A stretch of DNA of 64,000 nt from DAINPP01 sp963667315 (GTDB lineage: Bacteria > Thermotogota > Thermotogae > MWEM01): the NCBI GenBank assembly GCA_963667315.1, contig OY763325.1, forward strand, positions 930,001-994,000, in the 5' to 3' direction. The position numbers and the translations under genes were made by a program. Under the pieces are notes generated by a model, which was not told where the DNA came from, did no database searches, and worked only from the letters and a program-made list of their open reading frames with translations. Below are positions 35,429 to 44,444 of the stretch, in pieces (within the stretch, counting starts at the first letter, position 1; the number at the start of each line of letters is the position of its first letter).

Positions 35429-35573
35429 TGCTATAATAGGCCGAATAAGCAACTGACAGAAAACATTTAATTTAAAAGACATAACAATTACAGAAATTTT
35501 ATTTTCTTTTCATGTGTTTATAGAAATTTCTTTTTTATTTGTCTGTACATCTATCCATTATCTATGTTATAAT
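35429..35573 (+). promoter_or_regulatory. Two extended -10 elements before the peptide ABC genes
   Basis: TGC-TATAAT (35429-35437) and TGT-TATAAT (35565-35573) are on the plus strand, 286 and 150 nt before the binding-protein ATG. Neither has a convincing -35. The 396-nt gap 35327-35722 otherwise holds the namZ promoter on the other strand and an AT-rich leader of about 140 nt, in which I recognise no riboswitch or small gene. Confidence 0.45.
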
Positions 35574-35722
35574 ATTTTCGGACTATGTATATCATTCACA
35601 GTTGGTTATACGCATTAAAAGCTGTAAAAACGAAAAATTCTGATTCTTTGGCAACTGGATTTTCAAATTATTTATTGTTTCAATTACTTATAGGTCTTTA
35701 AATTTTAAATGGAGGTAGCAAA

Positions 35723-37207
35723 ATGAAAAAAAGTATTCTTTTTAGTCTCATTTTAGTGTTGTTAGTAGGTTTTACTTTTTCAAATGGTGTATTGAAATTT
35801 GCCATAGAAACAGAACCTGTCGGTCTTGATCCACATCAGGTTACCGCTTTTGCCTCACACAGAATTCTTGAAAATGTCTATGATGGTCTTCTCAGGTACG
35901 ACGAAAACATGAAACTTATCGCAAACCTTGCAGAAAGCTACGAAGTCACGGATGCTTATACTGTAATCTTTACATTAAGAGAAGAAGTTTATTTCCATGA
36001 TGGTCAGAAGTTGTCCGCAGACGATGTTCTTTACTCCTTTGAAAGAATCATGGATCCTGATTTCGGTTCACCAGCCGCATCATATTATGCAGATGTTGAA
36101 TCAATTACGGCAATTGATGACAAAACAATTGAATTCAAACTCAAGACACCCAGTGTCAATGCAGTTCTTCCGAATTTCGCCGGTGTAAACAGTGCAATTG
36201 TCAGTAAATCATTCGTTGAAAGCGGAAAGAATATGCAGCTTGAAACAAATGGTACAGGACCTTTTGCCGTTGCAGAATATGAAGCGGGAAATTATATCTC
36301 ATTAGCAAAGAATGCAAAATATTTCATCGCGGGACTCCCTAAAGTCGACGAAGTAAGATTCGTTGTCATCCCTAAGGAAGTTTCAAGAGTTTCAGCGCTT
36401 AAAAACGGAGATGTCAATCTGACAATACTCAACGAACCCCTCAGTCTTAAAATGCTTGCAAACGGATTTTCCATCTACAGACAGCCGGTTCTCAACTATT
36501 ATCTTCTCGGTATCAACAACGCCGTTGAACCGCTAAATAATCCAAAGGTTAGACAGGCTCTCAGCTATGCCGTCAACAGAGAAATGATCATCAAGATGGT
36601 AGGTTTTGGGGAAGGAACGATCACCGGAATCATGAATCCTACGGTTAAAGCATGGGCAACTCCGATAGGGGACAAATTCGATTACAATCCTGCAAAGGCC
36701 AAACAGCTCCTTGCGGAAGCCGGATATCCAAACGGATTTGAATTCTCAATCACCGTATCCGCAAAATATAACTTTGACAAGATTGCACAGGCACTTCAGG
36801 CTCAGCTCGCAGGTGTTGGTATAAAAGCCAATCTTGATATGGTTGAATGGGGAATATTCATTAAAAAATGGAAAGAAAAGGATTTTGATTCATTCGTTTC
36901 ACTCAACGGTGGTTCTGTAAGCCCTGACAAACAACTTTTCAGAACATTCGAAACAAACGGATCAACCAATAAATTCAACTATTCAAACACAAAAGTTGAT
37001 GAACTTCTCATGGCAGGAAGAACAACGACAGAATACGAAGCAAGAAGAGAAATATACAACGAACTTCAGGAAATCCTTATTGAAGAATCACCCATTCTGT
37101 TCCTCTACTCACCAAACAACCTTTACGCGTCACAGGAAACCGTAAAAGGATTCCAGCCAATGAGTAACGCCAGTCTTATTTCATTAAGATTTGTTTCCGT
37201 AGAATAA
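35723..37207 (+). CDS. Peptide/nickel-type ABC transporter substrate-binding protein
   Basis: A signal peptide (residues 1-21) precedes a family 5 solute-binding protein of 494 aa: ETEPVGLDPHQVTAFASHRILENVYDGL, ESYEVTDAYTVIFTLREEVYFHDG and DVLYSFERI are classic. The ligand may be a peptide or oligosaccharide. No lipobox. SD GGAGGT precedes the ATG. Two permease genes follow, but no OppD/OppF ATPase is present in the window. Confidence 0.93.
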   Translation: MKKSILFSLILVLLVGFTFSNGVLKFAIETEPVGLDPHQVTAFASHRILENVYDGLLRYDENMKLIANLAESYEVTDAYTVIFTLREEVYFHDGQKLSADDVLYSFERIMDPDFGSPAASYYADVESITAIDDKTIEFKLKTPSVNAVLPNFAGVNSAIVSKSFVESGKNMQLETNGTGPFAVAEYEAGNYISLAKNAKYFIAGLPKVDEVRFVVIPKEVSRVSALKNGDVNLTILNEPLSLKMLANGFSIYRQPVLNYYLLGINNAVEPLNNPKVRQALSYAVNREMIIKMVGFGEGTITGIMNPTVKAWATPIGDKFDYNPAKAKQLLAEAGYPNGFEFSITVSAKYNFDKIAQALQAQLAGVGIKANLDMVEWGIFIKKWKEKDFDSFVSLNGGSVSPDKQLFRTFETNGSTNKFNYSNTKVDELLMAGRTTTEYEARREIYNELQEILIEESPILFLYSPNNLYASQETVKGFQPMSNASLISLRFVSVE

Positions 37208-37216
37208 ACAATAAAA

Positions 37217-37242
37217 ACTTCGGGCCGAAAGGTCCGAAGTTT
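37217..37242 (+). terminator. Hairpin with GAAA tetraloop after the binding protein
   Basis: ACTTCGGGCC-GAAA-GGTCCGAAGT forms a very stable stem without a strong T run. Placed between binding protein and permease genes, it probably limits readthrough or protects the upstream mRNA. Confidence 0.7.
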
Positions 37243-37262
37243 ATTTCCAAGGGGTAGATATT

Positions 37263-38219
37263 TTGACTTTATCGTATATATTAGGAAGAATTATCTCAGC
37301 AATACCAACAATACTACTTTTGACATTCATGGTGTTTATTTCCATTCACCTTGTTCCCGGAAATGTCATAGACATCATGATGGGTACTCAGAATTATTTA
37401 AGCGAAGAACAGATTCAGGAAATGACCGAAGAACTCGGATTGGATCAACCGATAATAATTCAGTACTTTAACTGGTTGAAAGGCTTTTTCACATTTGATC
37501 TTGGTACATCATTAAGAACAGGAGAACCCGTTTCTCAAATGATTGCCAAAAAATTCCCGATCACCTTCGAACTGGCACTCATGTCAATTTTATTCAGTCT
37601 GCTGATAGGAATTCCCTTTGGGTTAATATCTTCAGTAAAACAAAATACACCATGGGATTACACATTCAGAGTGTTGGGATTGGTAGGGCTCTCAGCTCCT
37701 GTATTCTGGATAGGTGCTATTTTCATTGTCTTTATTTCAGGAACATTCGCAAATTATTCTCTGTTCGGTTTCGTTCCGATCACTCAGGACCCATGGAAAA
37801 ATCTACAGATTATGTTAATTCCTTCCATTACACTCGGAATAATGATCGCAGCACAGATCATGAGGATGACAAGAAATTCCATGCTGGACGTTCTTTCACA
37901 GGATTATGTTAAAGTAGCAAAGGCAAAAGGTTTGAAAGGCAGTAAGGTTATATTCAAACACGCCTTGAGAAACGGGATGATTCCTGTCGTAACAACTGCA
38001 GGGATACAACTCGGCTACCTTATCGGCGGAACCATCGTTGTTGAAAGTATGTTTGCCATCCCGGGAATGGGGCGAATGCTTCTTGATGCCGTCAATCAGA
38101 GAAATTATCCGGTTGTACAGGGAATAGTTGCATTCATCGGTATTCTGATTGTTTTACTGAATATATTAATTGATATATTGTACAGTGTCATTGACCCGAG
38201 AATTAAGTTAACGGATTGA
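37263..38219 (+). CDS. Peptide ABC transporter permease (OppB/DppB type)
   Basis: This 318-residue six-helix permease has the N-terminal YILGRIISAIPTILLLTF, GTSLRTGEPV and the EAA loop DYVKVAKAKGLKGSKVIFKHALRNG. It forms the channel with the next gene. The TTG start at 37263 has AAGGGG about 8 nt upstream. It lies 55 nt after the binding-protein stop. Confidence 0.93.
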   Translation: MTLSYILGRIISAIPTILLLTFMVFISIHLVPGNVIDIMMGTQNYLSEEQIQEMTEELGLDQPIIIQYFNWLKGFFTFDLGTSLRTGEPVSQMIAKKFPITFELALMSILFSLLIGIPFGLISSVKQNTPWDYTFRVLGLVGLSAPVFWIGAIFIVFISGTFANYSLFGFVPITQDPWKNLQIMLIPSITLGIMIAAQIMRMTRNSMLDVLSQDYVKVAKAKGLKGSKVIFKHALRNGMIPVVTTAGIQLGYLIGGTIVVESMFAIPGMGRMLLDAVNQRNYPVVQGIVAFIGILIVLLNILIDILYSVIDPRIKLTD

Positions 38220-38230
38220 GCTGGAGGTAA

Positions 38231-39070
38231 ATGGTGGAAGTTAAAAAATTAATCAGAAAATTTTGTAGAAATCCTTTAAATATTATCAGTTTTTTTGTTT
38301 TTATCTTTATTTTGTTCACAGCGCTCTTCCCATCCCTTATCGCTCCTTTTGATCCTCTTGAAATGGATTACAACGCCTTTATGACAGGGCCGGATGCCAC
38401 TCATTGGTTCGGAACAGATCAATTCGGAAGAGATATTATGTCAAGAATCGTTTTTGGTGTTCAGAAGAGTATGCAAATCGCATTCCTCGCAATCCTTCTC
38501 GCAACAGCATTCGGGACTACATTGGGTTTGATTGCAGGATATTTCGGAAAATGGGTAGACCAAATCGTTATGCGAGTGATCGATGCGATGTTCGCTTTCC
38601 CTTCAATCATCCTGGCACTTTTTATCATTGCACTTTTCGGGGCAAGTGTTTCAAATCTGATCATCGCTCTCGGAATCGTTTATACCCCTATTTTCGCGAG
38701 AACGATCAGAGGCTCGACAATTGCCCTGAAGCAACAATTATACGTATTGGCAGGTAAGGCATTGGGAAAAGGGAATATCAGCATCATTCTCAAGGAGATT
38801 ATCCCCAATCTGGGTTCCATACTTATCGTAACTTTTACAACCAACTTTTCAACGGCCCTTTTATCCGAAGCAACATTAGGCTTTCTCGGTCTTGGTGTGC
38901 CACCTCCTGATCCGACCCTTGGAGGAATGATAGGAGCCGGGAGCGACTATCTGATGAGTGCTCCCTGGGTTGCTCTGTTCCCCGGTCTAATCATCGCAGT
39001 CATCGTACTCAGCATTAACATAATCGGTGATGGTCTTAGAGATACCCTGGATCCGAGAAACATCAAATAA
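38231..39070 (+). CDS. Peptide ABC transporter permease (OppC/DppC type)
   Basis: The 279-residue permease shows HWFGTDQFGRDIMSRIVFG, an EAA-loop region (LAGKALGKGNISIILKEIIPN) and LSEATLGFLGLGVPPPDPTLGGMI, signature segments of OppC. SD GGAGGT lies 11 nt after the oppB-type stop. It is the last gene of the unit, followed by a terminator; the ATPases must be encoded elsewhere. Confidence 0.93.
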   Translation: MVEVKKLIRKFCRNPLNIISFFVFIFILFTALFPSLIAPFDPLEMDYNAFMTGPDATHWFGTDQFGRDIMSRIVFGVQKSMQIAFLAILLATAFGTTLGLIAGYFGKWVDQIVMRVIDAMFAFPSIILALFIIALFGASVSNLIIALGIVYTPIFARTIRGSTIALKQQLYVLAGKALGKGNISIILKEIIPNLGSILIVTFTTNFSTALLSEATLGFLGLGVPPPDPTLGGMIGAGSDYLMSAPWVALFPGLIIAVIVLSINIIGDGLRDTLDPRNIK

Positions 39071-39097
39071 ACTCTAAAACAAACAACAAATCTCATC

Positions 39098-39133
39098 GGA
39101 AGAAGCTGTAATGTTCAGTTTCTTCCTTTTTTT
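39098..39133 (+). terminator. Terminator after the peptide ABC genes
   Basis: GGAAGAAGCTG and CAGTTTCTTCC pair (one G-T), loop 7 nt, followed by seven T. The T run overlaps the 3' end of the convergent iron-type permease gene. Confidence 0.85.
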
Positions 39134-40884
39134 CAACACTTACAACGTTTCTCTTTTCGTTTTATACATCCTCTTTGATCTTTAAGACAATTCACATGTC
39201 TTGATTGGTTAAATCGATACTTTTTCCTCGGCTTGAAAACACCTGCAACGGTTTTCCCGGCAAAAGTCAACAGAATGATCAGAACTGAAATCGCAGAAAG
39301 CATTTCAATGCCACCTGTATCGAACCTGAGGTTAAAAAGCAGAACACCAACCGTTTCATTACCTGAAGAGTAGAGCATTGAAGAAATCGGAATTTCTTTG
39401 ATGATAAACAAAAAGGCAAGGATCCACCCGGACTTAAACCCCTTTTTTAACTGCGGAACCGTCACATACCAAAAAGCACCATGTCTTGAGGCACCGTCTG
39501 TCATCGCCATTTCTTCATAAACAAATGGAATATTTTTAATCAAGCCGGACATATTCCGAAATAGAAAGGGAATGGCAACCGTAATATAAGAAACAATAAG
39601 AATCCATGGTGTATTGTACAGCTTGAGGGGAGGATTCATCCAGGCAAACACAGCGGCTACTGCAAGAATCATCTCCGGGATTGCCATCGGAATAGAGCAA
39701 AGAAAAGCTATTATATGCCTCGATAGTTTTGCTCCACTGACTCTGTTCAGTATAAACACACTTAACAAAGAGATAATGCCGGCAATGGATGCCGATAGAC
39801 CCCCAAAAAACAAACTGTTTCTAATGGCCCGCAAAAAGAGGTCTTCATTGAAAAAGAGGTTTGTATAATTTTTAATAGTAATATTATCGATACCAAAAGG
39901 TAATTCCCATGTTTTCATAAGAGATGTCTGAATAATTGTCATCATGGGCATCACAATTGAAAGTAGAAAAAAAAGAAAAACGGTTCCAAATATCCAATAC
40001 CTGTTTTTCCCCAGTTTAAGTTGCTTTCTGCTATTTACACCGATATTTTCCGTCGCTGAATCGGAATCACTATTCCTTGCAGAAATTCTGAGCTGGAAAA
40101 TATACAATATACAAGTCAATATCATCATAATAACTGAAATAGAGAGGGCAAGATTTATATTCAAACTACTCATGGATTTGTAGATATACGTACTCAGGAT
40201 ATACTCACGTGCAGGTAGTGCAAGCAGTGCTGCAACACCAAAGCAGGCAACCGTTTTGGCGAAAATAAACAATCCGATTGAAAGAACGCTCGGACGAATG
40301 ATTGGCAGTAGAATATACCGAATCAATTGCCGATTATTACACCCATCCAGACGAGCCGCTTCTTCGACAGAAACATCTGTCTTTGAAAGTGCATTGGAAA
40401 TGGATAGAAATGCCATAGGGTACAAATGAAGCGTCATAACAAGACCGACAGCAAATAGCGAATAGATCTCAATATTCAAGAATGACAATATCCCGTTTTG
40501 AGTTGTCATCTGAATCCAGGACATCGCCATTATATAGGATGGAATAATAAAACTGATAAGGATAAAACGCCTTATCAGTTTTTTAAAAAACATATCTGTT
40601 CTCTTGAGTAAGAAGGCAAGTGAACCGCCAATCAAAAAAGCAAAAATAGTGACACCAAATGCAAGTAGAAGCGTATTAGTCAACGCTTTAAAAAAGCCCT
40701 TGCTGCCGAACATTTTGATATAATTCTCAATAGTCGGATTAAATCCCTTCTGATTGATACCAAAACTATTGACAACCATCAATAGCAAAGGATAGAATAC
40801 GATTAATAGCAATATCGCCAAAATGCATGGAATCATTATCTTCTGAACTCTACTCACTTTTTTGTTTATTCTCAAAAAAACCAC
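39133..40884 (-). CDS. Fused iron(III)-type ABC permease (FbpB/ThiP-like)
   Basis: At 583 aa it is a tandem permease with two six-helix halves and two EAA loops (VEEAARLDGCNNRQLIRYILLPI and YEEMAMTDGASRHGAFWYVTVPQL), as in FbpB, SfuB or ThiP. The GTG start (40882-40884) follows AGGA. The C-terminal tail after KPRKKY is basic with four Cys (NCLKDQRGCIKRKEKRCKC), unusual for the family. An FbpC ATPase gene would be expected downstream, but a convergent terminator is there instead. The binding protein is 81 nt upstream. Confidence 0.85.
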   Translation of the reverse strand: MVFLRINKKVSRVQKIMIPCILAILLLIVFYPLLLMVVNSFGINQKGFNPTIENYIKMFGSKGFFKALTNTLLLAFGVTIFAFLIGGSLAFLLKRTDMFFKKLIRRFILISFIIPSYIMAMSWIQMTTQNGILSFLNIEIYSLFAVGLVMTLHLYPMAFLSISNALSKTDVSVEEAARLDGCNNRQLIRYILLPIIRPSVLSIGLFIFAKTVACFGVAALLALPAREYILSTYIYKSMSSLNINLALSISVIMMILTCILYIFQLRISARNSDSDSATENIGVNSRKQLKLGKNRYWIFGTVFLFFLLSIVMPMMTIIQTSLMKTWELPFGIDNITIKNYTNLFFNEDLFLRAIRNSLFFGGLSASIAGIISLLSVFILNRVSGAKLSRHIIAFLCSIPMAIPEMILAVAAVFAWMNPPLKLYNTPWILIVSYITVAIPFLFRNMSGLIKNIPFVYEEMAMTDGASRHGAFWYVTVPQLKKGFKSGWILAFLFIIKEIPISSMLYSSGNETVGVLLFNLRFDTGGIEMLSAISVLIILLTFAGKTVAGVFKPRKKYRFNQSRHVNCLKDQRGCIKRKEKRCKC

Positions 40885-40965
40885 ATATTCCTAAAAATAA
40901 TATTGTCTGCTTCAAGTGTTTACTGCTTTAAACACACATTTCATATAGTATACTTTTATTTATTG

Positions 40966-41949
40966 TTAGTCAAGTACATTTTCCTCATAGAAATACAGAA
41001 TTTCATCCTGATTAGCCAGAATCTGTTCCCAATCCGGGTGAATTTCATTGATCTTCATTTGTTTTAATGAATCGGACTCCTTGAGAACACTAGTAAATCC
41101 AAACCGCGATGAAATCTTCTGACAGTCTTCTGAAATGGCAAAATCAATGAACTGATGGATCAAATCAGTTTCCGACTCATTTCTTTCTTTCTTTACAATA
41201 GCGATAGGTCTTTGTATACTGAAAGCACCATCCGAAGGATACACAATTTTCAAATTACTGTCTATCCCTTTTTTCTTAATACTTTTTATAATTCTGAAAG
41301 CACCGTCTGAGGGAGCGATACAAATATCCCTTTCACCTGACTGCACTTTTGATATGGCATCGATATTCATCTTTGTCAATAATACGTTATTCTTCCCAAT
41401 ATATTTTAAAATATCCTTACCGTTTTCATGCATATAGAGAGAGGCTGCAAGTGCAAAAGCCATTGCTGATTGTGATCCATCAGCCATCGCTATTCTCCCA
41501 TCCCACAATTCAGCAGTCAGATCTTCCCACGTTTCAGGAATTTCCGTTTCGGAAACTTTCGATGCATTATAAATAATTGTTCCATATCTTGCATTCGAAG
41601 GAATAAAATAACCTTCTCCATACTGATAAGCTTCTTTTAAATTCTCATAGTTTACTGGGAAATATTGTTCCAGAACATCAATATCTCTCAGCTGATAATA
41701 CATTAACGGTTCCGCTCCCCAAATCACATCCGCCTGAATCTCTCCAACCATCATCTCAGTGAAAACTTTCTGTTTCAACGGGCCGGATCCCGTGTGAAAA
41801 ACATCGATGCAATCTCCATGGATCTCCTCAAAACTTTTTTCAATCTGCTTAACCATACCTTCTGGTCCGGAAATATAAACCAGCGTCTTTCCGGCAAAAA
41901 CTGAAACAACTAATAGAACCAAATAAAATAGACATACTTCCCTTTTCAT
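40966..41949 (-). CDS. Iron-type ABC substrate-binding protein (FbpA-like)
   Basis: A signal peptide (residues 1-19) is followed by a family 1 binding protein: TLVYISGPEGMVKQIEKSFEE, FHTGSGPLKQKVFTEM, QADVIWGAEPLMYYQL, ARYGTIIYNASKV. The group carries Fe(III), thiamine, phosphonate or other anionic ligands, so iron is only the default guess. SD GAGGTGAT. It precedes the fused permease in a two-gene unit. Confidence 0.85.
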   Translation of the reverse strand: MKREVCLFYLVLLVVSVFAGKTLVYISGPEGMVKQIEKSFEEIHGDCIDVFHTGSGPLKQKVFTEMMVGEIQADVIWGAEPLMYYQLRDIDVLEQYFPVNYENLKEAYQYGEGYFIPSNARYGTIIYNASKVSETEIPETWEDLTAELWDGRIAMADGSQSAMAFALAASLYMHENGKDILKYIGKNNVLLTKMNIDAISKVQSGERDICIAPSDGAFRIIKSIKKKGIDSNLKIVYPSDGAFSIQRPIAIVKKERNESETDLIHQFIDFAISEDCQKISSRFGFTSVLKESDSLKQMKINEIHPDWEQILANQDEILYFYEENVLD

Positions 41950-42088
41950 AAAATCACCTCAAAATATTATATGCGTAACATATAGATGATACATAATTTT
42001 GTATTATATACCTCTCCCGAGTGATATTATATATAATTAATCTTATGTTGTCAAATCGATTTAATCATTCGCAAAAGTTCTTTTATAA

Positions 42089-43021
42089 TTATTTTTTTAT
42101 ATAGGAGAGTAGAACATCAATTCCCTTGAATGTAAGAACGGACCCGAAGGCAATCGTACCGAGTTTACCTCCAGCTCCTCCAAAATGTGAATAACTGTAG
42201 ACAAACATCAATCCGACAAGAAGCGACACCAATATCTTTTGGAAATCACTTTTCACAATTTTTTTTGAAGACATACCGACAAATGTTGCACTCATGGCAA
42301 CGGCTGCAAACATAGCCCCTTGTTCCGGGTGTACAGCTGGTAGAACAAGACCCCCAATCAGGCTAATCAAGCTGGATGAAGTTACCACATCATGTTTTAA
42401 TTTACGCGAAATAACAAAGGTCGCGTATGAAGCAGCGGCTGAATAGATCATAATCTCAAACATAGATGTGAGATCAAGAACTTTTGGATTTGTAAGTTTC
42501 ACATTTGAAAAGGATGATACGATCAACCATGAAATAAAGGCAACCGCTCCAAGCTTTCCGCCATAACCTTTATAGACATCATCTGAAAGTATCAGGATTA
42601 TTCCCGCAAGAGATGCAGCAATGATTACATGATAGAAATCGTGCAGAACAAGTGGCGACACCATCCCCACAAAAGCACCACAGTAAACGGCAACTGAATA
42701 TTCAGGAATCAGAACTGCGGCAACCAATCCCGTCAAAGCAGCGGCAACTATAGCACCCAGACCCAAAAAAACGCTTAGGATGTATGCGATAACTGCCCCT
42801 GTCAAAACGGAAAAAAATTTAAAGATATCCTTTTTATCAAATTTTTTAAACAAATCTTTTTTAATCGTTTTAAATTGAATGCTAATCTTCAAGGCAATCA
42901 GCAAAAAAGAAAAAAAGATCGTAAAAAAAAGAACCCATGGTCCGTGCTGAAAAGAACTGACAACCGACAAGCCAAAAAGCGCAATAGCGGAAAAACTTGT
43001 TAAAAGGTAACCTATCAGCAT
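42089..43021 (-). CDS. Internally duplicated polytopic membrane protein
   Basis: I do not recognise the family. The 310-residue protein has about ten hydrophobic segments and two repeats: LIP...FVGM...GGKLGAVAF (about residues 104-162) and VLP...FVGM...GGKLGTIAF (about 227-292), with FVGM and GGKLG both offset by 130 residues. A duplicated bundle of this kind is common in transporters. I chose the ATG at 43019-43021 (GAGGAG upstream) over a GTG inside the SD. A coiled-coil gene ends 51 nt upstream. Confidence 0.7.
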   Translation of the reverse strand: MLIGYLLTSFSAIALFGLSVVSSFQHGPWVLFFTIFFSFLLIALKISIQFKTIKKDLFKKFDKKDIFKFFSVLTGAVIAYILSVFLGLGAIVAAALTGLVAAVLIPEYSVAVYCGAFVGMVSPLVLHDFYHVIIAASLAGIILILSDDVYKGYGGKLGAVAFISWLIVSSFSNVKLTNPKVLDLTSMFEIMIYSAAASYATFVISRKLKHDVVTSSSLISLIGGLVLPAVHPEQGAMFAAVAMSATFVGMSSKKIVKSDFQKILVSLLVGLMFVYSYSHFGGAGGKLGTIAFGSVLTFKGIDVLLSYIKK

Positions 43022-43072
43022 TTTCACTCCTCAATCATTATTTTCTTTTAGAAGAAGTAAAGTCCTTATCAA

Positions 43073-43360
43073 TCAAACTTCATCGTTTTTTTTATGATAG
43101 AGAAATTTCTCTTTTGCTTTCTTCAGTTTTTCTTTCAATTTCACGATTTTATTCTGCAGGGTTTCCTTCTTTTCTTTATACTCTTTAATCTGTGATGTAA
43201 GTTTCGTCCATTTACCATCATCCTGAAAATGATCTTCAAGTTCATTCTCCCGTTCTTGAAGCTTTTCTCTAAGAGTGTCAATCGTCTGTTCATAACCAAG
43301 CAATTCAGCGGATTCAACTCTGATATCATCTTCAATCCGTTTTATTTTTTCTTCCGTCAT
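43073..43360 (-). CDS. Coiled-coil protein (95 aa)
   Basis: The true start is the ATG at 43358-43360, 7 nt after AAGGAGG; the frame extends upstream across a terminator and is not coding there. The protein is nearly all heptad-like Leu/Ile/Lys/Glu (residues 1-85), with a basic Lys-rich end. It looks like a soluble two-helix coiled coil. Function unknown. Confidence 0.65.
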   Translation of the reverse strand: MTEEKIKRIEDDIRVESAELLGYEQTIDTLREKLQERENELEDHFQDDGKWTKLTSQIKEYKEKKETLQNKIVKLKEKLKKAKEKFLYHKKNDEV

Positions 43361-43381
43361 AATAAAAACCTCCTTCAGATT

Positions 43382-43426
43382 GAAAAAAGACGATCTGAAC
43401 CCCAATAGATGCAAATCGTCTTTTCT
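43382..43426 (-). terminator. Terminator after the D-aminopeptidase gene
   Basis: GAAAAGACGAT and ATCGTCTTTTTTC form an inverted repeat around a loop of about 20 nt, followed by T on the minus strand. It lies between the dppA-like gene and the coiled-coil gene. Confidence 0.65.
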
Positions 43427-43463
43427 TGTTATTATTAACGTGAATTTACTTAAAATAGTTTCA

Positions 43464-44321
43464 TTATAAAACTGACCTTGCGATAGCTGAAACCGCTGTT
43501 GTCGTATCAAATATGGTTTTGTATGAATGATCTTTAAATAATACGGTTCGCGCATCAAGACGCTTACACCCCGGCATAAACTGAACAACATCTCCCATTT
43601 CTGTTTTGTTCAGCTCTATTTTCAGCTCAATCGGATGCTCAAAATCTGAATCAAATGTAAAAACAGGTAATTCTTTCAGATTTTTGGATAAAACCGCATT
43701 TACTGCCTCTATTGTATTTTTTCTCACAACGTTTATCGGAAAATGCTTTGCAGCATATCTAGTAATAGCTGATTTATTCACAACATATTCTACCCATTGC
43801 AGTTTATCCATCTCTTCAAGTTCTTCTTTCAACGCAAGATCCCCCGTGATAAGGCCCACAGGTACACCGTGATACCCGGCATAAGCCGCATTTAATAAAG
43901 ACTCGCTTACAGGTATATCATTTACCCAGACATTATGAAATGCCGAATTTGAAAAAGTGTGATCCATTGAAGCTTTTTGTCTCCCTATACCGGCATGGTA
44001 ACCCAAAAAAAAGACGACATCATACCTTTTATCAAAATCAGGCATCATATACTGCGGTCTCGGAGAACCGGAAATGAGATATAATCGATCATCCAATTCG
44101 GTAATCTCATATTCAAGACTATCTCCCATATCGTGAGAATCAGCGATCACAATTTCATCAATCTGCTCATTAACACCACTTTGATGTATGCCTTCAATAA
44201 CCCATTCAACCTGTCTCCTGACATTCTTTTTTACGATTTGTCTTTCGCCGAATGTTCTTTCCTGTTTCCAGTTAAATGTCCCTGCGATACCTTCCATATC
44301 TATTGAGATAAATATCTTCAC
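43464..44321 (-). CDS. dppA: D-aminopeptidase, M55 family (DppA)
   Basis: M55 enzymes are cytoplasmic zinc peptidases that release N-terminal D-amino acids from peptides such as D-Ala-D-Ala. ISIDMEGIAG supplies the Asp/Glu ligands, then DSHDMGD and FFLGYHAGIG follow the family order; the length (285 aa) is normal. The GTG start at 44319-44321 follows GGGGG by about 9 nt. It lies 123 nt after the acyl-CoA island. A role in cell-wall peptide turnover is likely. Confidence 0.9.
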   Translation of the reverse strand: MKIFISIDMEGIAGTFNWKQERTFGERQIVKKNVRRQVEWVIEGIHQSGVNEQIDEIVIADSHDMGDSLEYEITELDDRLYLISGSPRPQYMMPDFDKRYDVVFFLGYHAGIGRQKASMDHTFSNSAFHNVWVNDIPVSESLLNAAYAGYHGVPVGLITGDLALKEELEEMDKLQWVEYVVNKSAITRYAAKHFPINVVRKNTIEAVNAVLSKNLKELPVFTFDSDFEHPIELKIELNKTEMGDVVQFMPGCKRLDARTVLFKDHSYKTIFDTTTAVSAIARSVL

Positions 44322-44408
44322 AGCTTGATTCCCCCTTTATTTGATAATACATTATATCATGAGGCTCATGACATATGATGGATTACCTGAAATCATTTAA
44401 CAACAAAA

Positions 44409-44432
44409 AACCCCTTCATTAAAAAAGGGGTT
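44409..44432 (-). terminator. Terminator of the acyl-CoA island
   Basis: AACCCCTT and AAGGGGTT pair around an A/T loop, with a T run on the minus strand, 12 nt after the stop of the last island gene. Confidence 0.8.
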
Positions 44433-44444
44433 AAATGATGATAC

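Noticed and set aside
43361..43591. N-terminal extension of the coiled-coil protein
   Set aside because: The extension runs through a terminator hairpin and into the dppA 3' end; AAGGAGG before the inner ATG fixes the start at 43360.
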